From: FEB-25 sp963726315
GTDB taxonomy: Bacteria; Chloroflexota; Anaerolineae; Anaerolineales; UBA4823
Direction: 5' to 3'
Assembly: GCA_963726315.1 (NCBI GenBank)
Contig: CAVSBZ010000007.1
Location: 372,001 to 436,000 of the forward strand
Length of the DNA stretch: 64,000 bases
A model generated the notes under the pieces. It saw only the letters and a list, made by a program, of their open reading frames with translations. It was not told the DNA's origin and did no database searches. Position numbers and translations under genes: made by a program. Below are positions 1 through 9,340 of this stretch, one piece after another; positions within the stretch are counted from its first letter, which is position 1, and each line of letters starts with the position of its first letter.

Positions 1-408
1 TTGGAGGAAGGCGCGCACTACCAGTTCCTGACGCAACCAGTAAAATTCGTCGCTGATGAACAGGGACACCTGGCGAAGATTGAGTGCATCCGCATGGAGC
101 TGGGGGAGCCAGATGCGAAGGGACGCCGGAAACCCGTCCCGATCGAAGGTTCCAATTTCATTGTTGAAGCCGATACAGCTATATTAGCCCTGGGGTATTG
201 GCCGAACCCAATCATCGGCGATACCACCCCAGAGCTAAAGACCCAAAAGTATGGGTTGATCATTGCAGATCACGAGACAGGAGCAACGTCACGCCCGGGC
301 GTGTTTGCGGGTGGAGACGACGTCACCGGGCCAGACCTGGTGGTGACTGCGATGGTGGCGGGGCGTAAGTCGGCGGCTGCGATAGACCGTTATCTTCATA
401 GTTTGTGA
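1..408 (+). CDS. GltD-like NAD(P)H/FAD oxidoreductase, C-terminal part (cut by window start)
   Basis: This is the C-terminal 135 residues of a glutamate-synthase-small-subunit-like flavoprotein; the gene begins before the window and the first codon (TTG) is internal. It matches the C-termini of the two following genes almost position by position, including a GVFAGGDDVTGP motif (the usual FAD-binding GD near the C-terminus) and the closing AAAIDRYL helix. The family moves electrons between NAD(P)H, FAD and two N-terminal iron-sulfur clusters; the N-terminal half is not visible here. Its TGA stop overlaps the GTG start of the next gene (GTGA), so the two are probably co-translated. No glutamate synthase large subunit is in the window. 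Confidence 0.85.
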   Translation: MEEGAHYQFLTQPVKFVADEQGHLAKIECIRMELGEPDAKGRRKPVPIEGSNFIVEADTAILALGYWPNPIIGDTTPELKTQKYGLIIADHETGATSRPGVFAGGDDVTGPDLVVTAMVAGRKSAAAIDRYLHSL

Positions 409-1844
409 GGGTAAAAACGGATTCCCAGCCGGATTTCTCAACGATTGACCGAAAAGCCCGTATCCATTTACCTTCCCGTGGACTGCCAACCAGGCCTCCA
501 GAAGAACGCGTAAAGGATTTTCAGGAAGCACGCGCACCTCTGGACGCAGAATGGGCGAAATACGAAGCTTCTCGCTGCATTCACTGCAACGAGATGGCTC
601 CCTGCAGGCGCGCTTGCCCAGCCGGAAGCGATATCTCCTTGGGAATGCATTTGATTGAGCAAGGTAATTTCCTCGAAGCCGCCAGCTTATTCCGAAAGAC
701 TAACTTCCTGCCCGAAATTTGCGGGCGGGTGTGCCCACAAGAAAAACTATGCGAGGGGGCGTGCGTTTTCCGCAAGGTTGGTGATCCGGTACTTGTGGGT
801 GTATTAGAGTCGTTTACCTGCGAGTACGAACGCAGGGAAAAGGGAGTGACCGTTCCACCGGGAGCGTTGACCGGGCGCAAAGTAGCGATTGTAGGCGCCG
901 GTCCATCCGGTTTAGCCTGCGCTGATGTATTGGTGCGTATGGGGCACTGGGTGACGATCTATGATACTCGCTCCTATCCAGGCGGGGCACTGACCTATGG
1001 GTTCCCTAATTTTAAGCTCCCCCATACCCTAATTTCGGATATCTGGGAAAATTTGAAACATGCCGGGGTAACATTTATTGGAAATACCTATATCGGCAAG
1101 AAGAAGAAAACCGTCAATGACCTGTTCACTGATGGATTTGAGGCTGTATTCCTGGGGGTGGGAAGTGGTATTGATGCCCCCCTGGAAATTGTTGGTGAAA
1201 ACCTGCCAGGTGTGTATAAAGCAACCGAATTCTTGATCAGAGCGAATGCCGATAAAAACCACCTGCCCCCACGGATGCGGATAAATCCTGAGGTGGGGAG
1301 GAGGGTGGTGGTGATCGGTGGAGGTGACCCTGCCACCGATTGCGCCCGCACCGCCTTGCGCCTCGGCGCAGAAGAAGTGACCTGCCTGTACCGTTATACG
1401 GAACATGAAATCCCAGGCAGAGCCAGGGACAGGATGCTCGCAATCGAAGAGGGTGCCCGATTTGAGTACCTGACTCAACCAGTCAGGTTGATCCCAGGAC
1501 CAGATGGGGAATTGGCGTGGATCGACTGCGTGAAAATTGCAGTTGGGGAACCTGACGAAGCTGGACAGCGTCATCCGGCCTCTGTGGACGGCTCAAATAT
1601 CATCATTGATGCCGACACTGCGATCATCGCCATGGGATATTACCCCGACCCAATCATTACGGCTACAACTCCAGGCTTAAAAACACAAAAATGGGGCATG
1701 ATCATCGCCGACCGCGAAACCGGGGCAACCAGCCGGTTCGGCGTGTTTACCGGCGGTGATGTTGTCACCGGTCCAGACACTGTCGTAACGGCGGTAGTTG
1801 CCGGGTGTAAAGCCGGGTATACTATTGATGCGTATTTAGGCTAA
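405..1844 (+). CDS. GltD-like NAD(P)-dependent oxidoreductase, second tandem copy
   Basis: A 479-residue homologue of the beta (small) subunit of NADPH-glutamate synthase. Eight cysteines at about 58, 61, 67, 71 and 106, 110, 116, 120 form the N-terminal double [4Fe-4S] domain. An FAD-binding GAGPSG motif lies near 163-169, and a second nucleotide-binding GGGDPATD motif near 305. The family transfers electrons from NAD(P)H through FAD to a partner protein. The GTG start overlaps the upstream stop by four bases. The second motif reads GGGDPATD where relatives usually have GGG(N/D)TA. Without GltB the partner is unknown; an electron-transfer role outside glutamate synthesis is possible. Confidence 0.85.
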   Translation: MRVKTDSQPDFSTIDRKARIHLPSRGLPTRPPEERVKDFQEARAPLDAEWAKYEASRCIHCNEMAPCRRACPAGSDISLGMHLIEQGNFLEAASLFRKTNFLPEICGRVCPQEKLCEGACVFRKVGDPVLVGVLESFTCEYERREKGVTVPPGALTGRKVAIVGAGPSGLACADVLVRMGHWVTIYDTRSYPGGALTYGFPNFKLPHTLISDIWENLKHAGVTFIGNTYIGKKKKTVNDLFTDGFEAVFLGVGSGIDAPLEIVGENLPGVYKATEFLIRANADKNHLPPRMRINPEVGRRVVVIGGGDPATDCARTALRLGAEEVTCLYRYTEHEIPGRARDRMLAIEEGARFEYLTQPVRLIPGPDGELAWIDCVKIAVGEPDEAGQRHPASVDGSNIIIDADTAIIAMGYYPDPIITATTPGLKTQKWGMIIADRETGATSRFGVFTGGDVVTGPDTVVTAVVAGCKAGYTIDAYLG

Positions 1845-1927
1845 TTTAATTCCAACTCAATTTTCTTTCCGCGTCATTATCCAACAGGGAGAAGCAGGAT
1901 AGAAGTCATCTCCGAGGAGTAAATTTC

Positions 1928-3358
1928 ATGGATATTCCAAGGGATTTTTCGAGTGTGGACCGCAGGGCACGCATGGCCCTTCCCTCACGTGGGCTGCCCA
2001 CACGCCCGGCATCTGAACGGGTAAAAGATTGGGACGAGGCCATTATCCGCATCGATGAGGAGTGGGCGAGATATGAAGCCAGCCGCTGCATCCACTGCCC
2101 CGACATGGCACCATGCCAGAAAACCTGCCCGGCGAAAAATGACATTTCCTATGCCATGTGGCTGATCGAACAAGGTGAATTCCTGCAAGCCGCTAACGTA
2201 TACCGGCAAACCAGCAGTCTGCCTGAGGTATGCGGGCGGATCTGTCCCCAAGAAAAACTGTGCGAAGGTTCGTGTGTGCGGGGAAAGAAGGGCGAAATAC
2301 CCGTCCCAACAGGTGTCTTGGAAGCATTTGCAACCCATTACGAGCGGCGAAAAGTAGGGGTCACGATACCAGTGGGGAAATTTACCGGTAAAAAGGTGGC
2401 AATCATCGGCGCAGGACCTGCAGGGCTGGCATGCGCCAAGCAGCTGGTAGGCTGCGGTCATTGGGTGACGATATTCGATGCACGACCGGCACCCGGAGGC
2501 TTGCTGATTTATGGAATCCCCAATTTTAAGCTGCCTAAGAGGGTGGTCTTTGACATCTGGGATGACCTTTTGAAATCCGGTGTGACTTTCGTAGGTAATA
2601 CCTATATCGGACCAAAAATCACTGTAGATAAATTATTTACTGGCGGTTATAACGCTGTATTTTTAGGAGTGGGAACGTCTGTGGATGCCACTATGAACAT
2701 CCCCGGTGAACAGCTGCCGGGGATCTACAAGGCGACCGACTTCCTGATTCGTTCCAATGTAGATATGGATTTGCTGCCCCACGAGATGTGTTCCCGCCCG
2801 GAGGTGGGGAAGAAGGTGGTAGTGATCGGCGGGGGAGATACCTCATCAGACTGCCTGCGGACAGCCCTACGCATAGATGCTGAGGAAGTTACCTGCCTGT
2901 ATCGGCGCAGCGAAGCTGAGATGCCGGGTGGTTATAAGGATCGCAAGATGGCAATCGAGGAAGGGGCAGAATATCACTTCCTGACCCAACCGGTGCGCTT
3001 CATTGCCGGAGCGAATGGACGCCTGGCACAAATTGAATGCATGCGAACCCAGCTGGGCGAACCGGATGAAAATGGACGGCGAACATTCTCAAAGGTAGAA
3101 GGCTCAGATTTCATCATCGAAGCAGATACTGCTGTCATGGCGATCGGATACAAGCCTGACCCGATGATCGGCGAAACTACTCCCGGGATACAGACACACA
3201 ACTCTGGTTTACTGATGACGGATGAAAATACCGGAGCCACACACCGTAGAGGAATCTTTGGTGGAGGCGATATGGTCACTGGGCCGCACCTAGTGGTGAC
3301 CGCCATGGTGGCAGGGCGCAAGGCGGCAGCTTCCATCGACCGATATTTAGGCTGGTAG
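1928..3358 (+). CDS. GltD-like NAD(P)-dependent oxidoreductase, third tandem copy
   Basis: A 476-residue paralogue of the preceding gene with the same layout: an eight-cysteine double [4Fe-4S] domain (CIHC near 59, CGRIC near 107), an FAD-binding GAGPAG motif near 164, a second GGGDTSSD motif near 305 and a C-terminal GGGDMVTGP motif. A clear Shine-Dalgarno (GAGGAG) precedes the ATG. It follows the second copy after an 83-base gap and is closed by a strong intrinsic terminator, so the three copies look like one operon. The function is inferred from the family; the electron acceptor is not known. Confidence 0.85.
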   Translation: MDIPRDFSSVDRRARMALPSRGLPTRPASERVKDWDEAIIRIDEEWARYEASRCIHCPDMAPCQKTCPAKNDISYAMWLIEQGEFLQAANVYRQTSSLPEVCGRICPQEKLCEGSCVRGKKGEIPVPTGVLEAFATHYERRKVGVTIPVGKFTGKKVAIIGAGPAGLACAKQLVGCGHWVTIFDARPAPGGLLIYGIPNFKLPKRVVFDIWDDLLKSGVTFVGNTYIGPKITVDKLFTGGYNAVFLGVGTSVDATMNIPGEQLPGIYKATDFLIRSNVDMDLLPHEMCSRPEVGKKVVVIGGGDTSSDCLRTALRIDAEEVTCLYRRSEAEMPGGYKDRKMAIEEGAEYHFLTQPVRFIAGANGRLAQIECMRTQLGEPDENGRRTFSKVEGSDFIIEADTAVMAIGYKPDPMIGETTPGIQTHNSGLLMTDENTGATHRRGIFGGGDMVTGPHLVVTAMVAGRKAAASIDRYLGW

Positions 3359-3386
3359 CAAGGCGAAATAATTCGTTTATAATTCC

Positions 3387-3420
3387 GATGTGTGCGCCTT
3401 TCGGCGGACACATCTTTTTT
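3387..3420 (+). terminator. Intrinsic terminator after the GltD-like operon
   Basis: A 12-bp stem with a single mismatch (arms 3387-3398 and 3403-3414, loop TTTC) is followed directly by six T residues. It ends the three-gene GltD-like operon before gyrA. Confidence 0.85.
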
Positions 3421-3423
3421 GTT

Positions 3424-3455
3424 ATCGGGTGAAATAAGGATTGTGTACACCCGAT
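3424..3455 (+). promoter_or_regulatory. 8-bp inverted repeat in the gyrA upstream region
   Basis: ATCGGGTG (3424-3431) and CACCCGAT (3448-3455) form a perfect inverted repeat with a 16-base spacer, about 70 bases before the gyrA start. It could be an operator or a leader hairpin; no T-run follows, so it is not a terminator. No promoter could be fixed with confidence. Confidence 0.3.
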
Positions 3456-3527
3456 GCATACATTGATGGGTTATCAGACTTGACCGAAGGATGATCTTTT
3501 ACGTCGAGCTAATGGATTGAGGTTGTG

Positions 3528-5999
3528 ATGGAAATCGGAAACGTTGAACAAGTGGATATCGACCAGCAGATGAGGTCGGCGTACCTGGATTACGCCATGA
3601 GTGTGATAGTTGCACGGGCATTACCAGATGCCCGTGATGGGATGAAACCCGTGCACCGGCGCATTCTATTCGCCATGCATGACATGGGCATAGGTGCAGG
3701 TACGGCTTATAAAAAATCTGCCCGCATCGTTGGTGAGGTGTTGGGCAAGTACCATCCACACGGGGATGCTGCGGTCTACGAATCAATGGCGCGCATGGCA
3801 CAGGATTTTTCCATGCGCTACCTGCTGGTTGATGGGCAAGGTAACTTCGGTTCGGTGGACGGGGATGCACCAGCGGCAATGCGATATACCGAAGCGCGCC
3901 TTTCACGCATGGCAGAGGAGATGCTGGCAGATATCGAGCAAGAGACAGTTGATTTCATCGATAACTTCGATGCCACGCTCAAAGAACCGAGTGTGTTACC
4001 AGCAAGGCTGCCCAACCTGCTGCTGAACGGCTCATCTGGGATCGCGGTGGGAATGGCAACCAACATCCCGCCGCATAACCTTGGCGAGCTGGCGGCAGCG
4101 ATATCCTATCTGATCGACAACAATGAACGGATGGAAGAGATCACCAATGACGAGCTGATCAAGCTGGTGCCAGGACCTGACTTCCCGACAGGGGGTGTGA
4201 TCGTCGGTAGTGAGGGCATCCACCAGGCCTACAATACCGGGCGGGGGAGGATCGTGCTGAGAGGCCAGGCGCATATCGAGGATATGAATGGCAACAGGCA
4301 GCGGATCGTGATCACCGAGATCCCCTACCTGCTCAATAAATCCAGCCTGCTCGAACGGATCGCTGAGCTGGCACGTGAAGGTAAACTGAGCGATATCTCC
4401 GATTTACGCGACGAATCTGACCGGCGTGGGATGAGTATCATTATTGAGCTCCGCCGAGGTGCCCAACCAGCAAAGGTATTGAACCAGCTGTACAAGTACA
4501 CACCGTTGCAGTCTACCTTCGGTGTGCAGATGCTGGCATTAGTCGAGGGTGAGCCCAGGTTGCTTTCGCTCAAGCGCATGCTGCAGGTCTATATTAGTCA
4601 CCGGCAAGACGTGATCGTAAGGAGGTCACGTTTCGAGCTCAATAAGGCTCGAGCAAGAGCGCATATCCTGGAGGGCTTGCTGATCGCACTGGCCAACCTG
4701 GATGATGTGATCCTCACTATCCGCCAAAGCCCCGATGCCGATGCAGCCAGGGAACGCTTGATGGAGCGATTCAAACTGAGTGAGCTGCAGGCACAAGCCA
4801 TACTGGACCTGCAATTACGCCGCCTGGCAGCCCTCGAAAGGCAGAAGATCGAGGACGAGCAAAAACAAACCCTGGAGCGGATTGCCTTCCTGGAAGACCT
4901 GCTCGCCAGCCAGCGTAAAGTGCTGGATTTGATCAAAACCGATCTGGCGGAACTGGTTAAAAAATATGCTGATAAAAGGCGTACGCGCATCGCTCACGAA
5001 GCTCGAGAAGACTTCAGGGAGGAAGACCTGGTTGTCGATGAAGCCGTTCTGATCAGTATCACCCAGCGCGGATACGTGAAGCGTGTGGCAGCCAAGAGCT
5101 TTAAGTTGCAGTCGCGCGGAGGGCGTGGTGTAGCGGGTCATACCACCAAACAAGAGGATGAGGTGATGTTCCTCTTCCCTGCACGCACACTGGATACCAT
5201 CCTGTTTTTTTCCGATAAAGGCAAGGTATACTCAGAAAAAGCCTATCAGATCCCGGATGCAGATAGGACGGCACGCGGTATTCCAATCGTTAATATACTT
5301 TCCATGAGCAGCGGCGAAACGATCACCGCTGCTGTAGCGGTGCCGGATTTTGTGGCTGCCGAATACTGTACCATGGCAACACGAAACGGAAAAGTGAAGC
5401 GAGTGGAGCTGGCTGAGTTCAGCGCGGTGCGCCCATCAGGATTGATCGCGATCGGCCTTGAAGAAAAAGATGAGCTGGGTTGGGCTAGGCTGACCGATGG
5501 AGAAGATGAAATCATCCTGGTCACTGAACATGGGCAAGCGTTGCGCTTCGCTGAAGCTTCGGTGAGGGCGATGGGACGGGCAGCCGGTGGAGTGAATGGT
5601 ATCGGATTAGCGCAAGGCGACCATGTGGCAAGCATGGAGGTGGTGGAGGAGGGGGGTGAGCTGCTGGTGATCACTACCGCCGGCCGTGGGAAACGCACTG
5701 AGCTTACTGAATATCCTCCCAAAGGCCGAGCCACTGGAGGCGTGCAAACCATTGACCCGAAGAGCTTGAAGGAGATTGGCAATATCGCAGCGGCGAGAGT
5801 GGTTCAGCCAGTGGATGAGCTAACCATCATATCAGCAGGCGGGGTAGTACTGCGGACGCGGGTTAAGGATATTAAACGGGGTGGGCGGACAACCAGGTGC
5901 GATTTATTGATCTCCCTGGAGCCGGAGGATTATGTAGCTTCGTTGGCAAGAATTTCTACGGCTGAGCTGCTGCGTGCTGGTGTGAAAGAAGGTGATTGA
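3528..5999 (+). CDS. gyrA: DNA gyrase subunit A
   Basis: The breakage-reunion subunit of type II topoisomerase (823 residues). The catalytic tyrosine is in the RYTEAR motif at residue 120. The winged-helix/tower domain is followed by a long coiled-coil region, then a six-bladed C-terminal domain starting with a GyrA-box-like QSRGGRG near residue 528, which points to gyrase rather than topoisomerase IV. ATG 3528 is preferred over the adjacent GTG 3525 because of its better distance from the TGAGG ribosome site. In the quinolone-resistance region the residue equivalent to E. coli Ser83 is Ala81 and Asp87 is Glu85. gyrB is not in the window. Confidence 0.95.
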   Translation: MEIGNVEQVDIDQQMRSAYLDYAMSVIVARALPDARDGMKPVHRRILFAMHDMGIGAGTAYKKSARIVGEVLGKYHPHGDAAVYESMARMAQDFSMRYLLVDGQGNFGSVDGDAPAAMRYTEARLSRMAEEMLADIEQETVDFIDNFDATLKEPSVLPARLPNLLLNGSSGIAVGMATNIPPHNLGELAAAISYLIDNNERMEEITNDELIKLVPGPDFPTGGVIVGSEGIHQAYNTGRGRIVLRGQAHIEDMNGNRQRIVITEIPYLLNKSSLLERIAELAREGKLSDISDLRDESDRRGMSIIIELRRGAQPAKVLNQLYKYTPLQSTFGVQMLALVEGEPRLLSLKRMLQVYISHRQDVIVRRSRFELNKARARAHILEGLLIALANLDDVILTIRQSPDADAARERLMERFKLSELQAQAILDLQLRRLAALERQKIEDEQKQTLERIAFLEDLLASQRKVLDLIKTDLAELVKKYADKRRTRIAHEAREDFREEDLVVDEAVLISITQRGYVKRVAAKSFKLQSRGGRGVAGHTTKQEDEVMFLFPARTLDTILFFSDKGKVYSEKAYQIPDADRTARGIPIVNILSMSSGETITAAVAVPDFVAAEYCTMATRNGKVKRVELAEFSAVRPSGLIAIGLEEKDELGWARLTDGEDEIILVTEHGQALRFAEASVRAMGRAAGGVNGIGLAQGDHVASMEVVEEGGELLVITTAGRGKRTELTEYPPKGRATGGVQTIDPKSLKEIGNIAAARVVQPVDELTIISAGGVVLRTRVKDIKRGGRTTRCDLLISLEPEDYVASLARISTAELLRAGVKEGD

Positions 6000-6053
6000 T
6001 CCTTTTTAATGGTCCCGACACTAAATTTTAGGTTTCCGAAAAAGCAGGGTGGA

Positions 6054-6279
6054 TTAATACATGGATGGAGGAACGATTTTAGACGTGACCAGCAGGAACA
6101 GCACGCCTAACATAACGGTTATAATCAGCAGCATAAATGCAAGGATGAAACGCTGGACAGGGGTCATACCAAATATATAACCATTATCCGCTTGCTTGAC
6201 CTTATTAAGCTGAGTCTCCAACTTGATCATCATCAGAGAACGAGTTATCGTCGATTTGCTTGCGAAAATCCTCAAACAT
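6054..6279 (-). CDS. Small single-pass membrane protein, apparently frameshifted
   Basis: Two reading frames together look like one short gene. From ATG 6279, preceded by a good GGAGG, one frame encodes an acidic N-terminus beginning MFEDFRKQIDD and stops after 24 residues. The other frame, open from a TTG at 6275, carries a conserved-looking GMTPVQRF motif followed by one strong transmembrane helix and ends at 6054. Joining them requires a shift by one base around 6205-6235. The best ribosome site belongs to the first frame and the membrane segment to the second, so this is either a real frameshift or a sequence error. It lies 15 bases after birA. Function unknown. Confidence 0.5.
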
Positions 6280-6294
6280 TTTTATGCCTCCAAA

Positions 6295-7131
6295 TCAATC
6301 CTGCGCTAAGGTGGGTTTTAGGTGAAGTTCACCAACCTGTACGGTCACCTGTTCACCTGCCCGGGTAAGTAATTTTAGCGATCCATCCTTGGTAAGCCCA
6401 ATCACTTTCCCAAAATAGACTCGTTGCGAAGCAGCTGCCTGGGGTGAGGCTTGCTCGAGGTTATCAACACTTAGCTCTACCCACTGATCCTTATATGCCA
6501 GGTTGTCCTCCCAGGTCTGGATAAAGCCTGGGGAACCAAGCCGAGGAAGCCAGGAGTAAAGCGCTTCAAGTATGGCATACAGCAGCTCCAACCGTTCCAC
6601 CTTTTTACCCAGCTCATTTTCGATGCAGGTCGCCGGGAAATTTAATCCCGCGGGCGGAAGTTTTAGCGGACTGACTGACTCAGGTGCAATGTTAATGCCA
6701 ATCCCGATGACAGCAGCATGTAATTCACCTCCCTCCCAGCGCGTTTCGACCAGCACGCCAGCTACTTTACGGTGGTTAAGCAAAACATCATTGGGCCATT
6801 TAACCTGAGCCGGCAATTTGAATTTCGTTCGCAATACCTGGCTGACCGCCAGGGCACCCAGGCCCGTCAGTGATTGTACGGTCTGGGGGTCAAGCGGAGG
6901 CGGGCGCAGAATCAGGCTGATTGCCAACCCGCTGCCAGGCATGGTCACCCAGCGGCGCTGACCTCGACCGCGGCCCGCCGTCTGCTCTTCAGCAAGGACG
7001 ATGGCGCGGTGCGGTGCTGCATCATCGATCCAGCTCCAGGCTTCGTCGTTGGTGGAGCCGATACTTTGGAAATAACGGATGGCTGGCGGGTTTAGCCTGG
7101 ACAGGAAAGATTCCACGGATCGTTGATCCAT
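6295..7131 (-). CDS. birA: Biotin--[acetyl-CoA carboxylase] ligase
   Basis: A 278-residue enzyme that makes biotinyl-AMP and transfers biotin to the carrier lysine of biotin-dependent carboxylases. Motifs seen: STNDEA (26-31), the biotinyl-adenylate loop GRGRGQRRW (53-61) and the catalytic KWPNDV (111-116), followed by KVAGVLVE. The C-terminal SH3-like domain is present. There is no N-terminal DNA-binding helix-turn-helix, so this is the ligase-only form without the repressor function found in E. coli BirA. A small membrane-protein gene follows closely on the same strand. Confidence 0.93.
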   Translation of the reverse strand: MDQRSVESFLSRLNPPAIRYFQSIGSTNDEAWSWIDDAAPHRAIVLAEEQTAGRGRGQRRWVTMPGSGLAISLILRPPPLDPQTVQSLTGLGALAVSQVLRTKFKLPAQVKWPNDVLLNHRKVAGVLVETRWEGGELHAAVIGIGINIAPESVSPLKLPPAGLNFPATCIENELGKKVERLELLYAILEALYSWLPRLGSPGFIQTWEDNLAYKDQWVELSVDNLEQASPQAAASQRVYFGKVIGLTKDGSLKLLTRAGEQVTVQVGELHLKPTLAQD

Positions 7132-7168
7132 GATCTCGATTTTACCTCAAGCAGGAAGCGGAATGTAA

Positions 7169-7834
7169 TTAGTCGTTTACTGGCGGCTGGGTCTGCTTCC
7201 TGGCTTGCTGACGGCTATTAATAATTTCAATGATCGCTGGCATGACAGAGATGATAATGATAGCCAGAAGCACGAAGCTGAAGTTTTGTTGGACGAAAGG
7301 CAGGTTGCCAAAAAAGTAACCCCCAAACAGGAACAACGCCACCCATGCCATTCCCCCAACGACGTTGTAGGTAATGAATTTAGGGTAAGTCATCGCTCCC
7401 ACACCGGCTACGAAAGGTGCAAATGTGCGGATGATGGGGATAAATCGGGCAATGATGATCGTCTTTCCGCCGTGTTTTTCGTAAAATGCGTGGGTACGAT
7501 CGATATATTCTTTTTTGAGGAAGCGTATGTTCCCACTGAATGCCCGCGGACCAATATAGTGGCCGATCCAATAATTTACCGTGTCGCCCAGGATGGCCGC
7601 GGCACAAAGCACCAGATATAAGACCCAAATATTCATATACCCCAAGCCAGCCAAGGTGCCAGCGGCGAAGATCAGCGAATCTCCTGGCAGGAAAGGAGTA
7701 ATCACGAAACCGGTTTCCATGAAGATGATGATAAAAAGGAATAGGTAAGTCCAGACACCGTAATCTTGGATAATTTGACCAAGGTATTTGTCCAGGTGGA
7801 GGACCAATTCTATAAAGTGTTGAATAATATTCAT
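7169..7834 (-). CDS. DedA family membrane protein
   Basis: A 221-residue polytopic membrane protein of the DedA / SNARE-associated family, which in bacteria supports membrane homeostasis and phospholipid (undecaprenyl-phosphate-type) flipping. Motifs seen are the re-entrant FLPGDSLIFAAG segment and the conserved R-x3-P-x-R-T-F-A-P-x-x-A-G block (ARFIPIIRTFAPFVAG). Its ATG overlaps the stop of the upstream PrsW-like gene by four bases (ATGA), so translation is probably coupled. The C-terminus is a short basic/polar tail. Confidence 0.9.
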   Translation of the reverse strand: MNIIQHFIELVLHLDKYLGQIIQDYGVWTYLFLFIIIFMETGFVITPFLPGDSLIFAAGTLAGLGYMNIWVLYLVLCAAAILGDTVNYWIGHYIGPRAFSGNIRFLKKEYIDRTHAFYEKHGGKTIIIARFIPIIRTFAPFVAGVGAMTYPKFITYNVVGGMAWVALFLFGGYFFGNLPFVQQNFSFVLLAIIIISVMPAIIEIINSRQQARKQTQPPVND

Positions 7835-9300
7835 GGATTAGTTTCCGTTGTGGATGGAGGTTCTTCACTCGTTGGAATGTTTTCGGAGGGCGATTCAATG
7901 GAAGGTGGATCGTCGCTGGATGGTATGGGTTCAGAGCTATTGCTCTCGCTAGCTTGCTGGAATGGTTCGCTTATTGGAGCAGGCTGGGAAGGTTCAACCG
8001 GAACGTATGGTGGCTCACTAATCCTTGCTGTGGGGGGTCCTGAAGAAATCACACTGCGGCGCAAGACTGAATTGAACGCGAAGAAGGATACAAAGACCAG
8101 AAGTCCTAAGGCGAATATACCTATGGTTGCAAGCATTCCAATTTGTTGAAGCCCAGGAGGTAGTGGTACTGTTGTCGTTCCTTCCAATGAAGCAGCAGCG
8201 CTGAGGACGGCCAAACCATTCCACAATCCATGGATGGCAACAGCGATTATAAAACTGATGGCAAGTCGTAGGAAGCGGCGTTGAGTCCAGGCGGATGCCA
8301 GTGCCCAGCCGACCAACCCGGCGGTGAAGCTGTGCAGAAGAAGGGTGCTGATGCGTGAGGTTGCCAAAAGCGCCCAGCCTGTTCCCGCACCGCTGGTATT
8401 TCCCAGGTTCTCAAAAAGACCAAACGCCGCGCCACTTAAAACTCCGAAACCGAACCCCTGGGCGGGGGTGATTTTTGAACCAGCCAGGAACCATACCCCC
8501 AGGGGTTTTAAGCTCTCTTCGATGATGGGGACCAGCACAGAAATCGTAGCGAAGACTAAAAAGATGACCACAGGGTTAAGCAACAGTGGGAGCAAGCGAT
8601 CGATTATTGCCTGCGTATCAGGAACGCCATTCTGCATGGGAAATGTCAGGTGGCTGAGCTGGCTTGAAAGCGATGGATTTAGCGTGACCCATAGGACTGC
8701 TATGATGCCCACCACAAGCAGGAGCATTAGCTCCAGGATCAGGATGATCACAGGTCCTAAAACCAACCCACTGGCAAATACTCCCCATTTGAAACGGGGG
8801 ATGTTCGGTAGGAGCCCACGTGTGCCGAAATAGATGACCCACAACGCTGTCAAACCGGTAACGATGACGTTGAGAGGTGGCAGCACGAACCAGGCGATAC
8901 GGTCATTTTGGGCTGCCCAATTACCCAGCAGCAGGGCTCCAACCACCACAACCAACACCACTACTGTAAGGATTAAGCCATAGTAGCGTCGTTCGGGTCG
9001 GGAAACCGGTTCAATTTCCGGATGAGCCAGGTATCTCCAGGCGTACCATGCGGACGGGACCACCAACGCTCCGGCGAAAGCCAGGCTGCCGGCGACCATG
9101 AACGGATCCATGGAGATAGCGCTGTTAGTTCCACTGGTGAAGAATTGAGTGAAACCGCTCAGCGCAGCTATACCAGCCACTGCCCATAATAAGAGCGCAG
9201 CTAGGGCACTAAATACCAGCTGAATGATTGATGGCCAGTGAGGTTGAGCTCTGGATGGCGTTGCGGAGGTGGTTGGAATAGACATAGTCTTATTCTTCAT
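7831..9300 (-). CDS. PrsW-family intramembrane metalloprotease-like protein
   Basis: A 489-residue membrane protein with about ten hydrophobic segments. The PrsW/Abi-type signature is visible: EESLKP (261-266), FGLFEN (293-298), a histidine in LLHSFTAG (323) and IHGLWNG (356-362). Members of this family cleave membrane-bound substrates such as anti-sigma factors. The last 80 residues are a Pro/Ser/Glu-rich, probably disordered tail, which is longer than usual. ATG 9300 was chosen; ATG 9285 is also possible because neither has a strong ribosome site. It is translationally coupled to dedA. Confidence 0.8.
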   Translation of the reverse strand: MKNKTMSIPTTSATPSRAQPHWPSIIQLVFSALAALLLWAVAGIAALSGFTQFFTSGTNSAISMDPFMVAGSLAFAGALVVPSAWYAWRYLAHPEIEPVSRPERRYYGLILTVVVLVVVVGALLLGNWAAQNDRIAWFVLPPLNVIVTGLTALWVIYFGTRGLLPNIPRFKWGVFASGLVLGPVIILILELMLLLVVGIIAVLWVTLNPSLSSQLSHLTFPMQNGVPDTQAIIDRLLPLLLNPVVIFLVFATISVLVPIIEESLKPLGVWFLAGSKITPAQGFGFGVLSGAAFGLFENLGNTSGAGTGWALLATSRISTLLLHSFTAGLVGWALASAWTQRRFLRLAISFIIAVAIHGLWNGLAVLSAAASLEGTTTVPLPPGLQQIGMLATIGIFALGLLVFVSFFAFNSVLRRSVISSGPPTARISEPPYVPVEPSQPAPISEPFQQASESNSSEPIPSSDDPPSIESPSENIPTSEEPPSTTETNP

Positions 9301-9340
9301 CCCAGGAGGCGAACACCTTCAACTCTTGGGTTGGGGTGGA

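Noticed and set aside
1029..1574. A 181-codon open frame on the minus strand
   Set aside because: It is antisense to the second GltD-like gene and has no recognisable motif.
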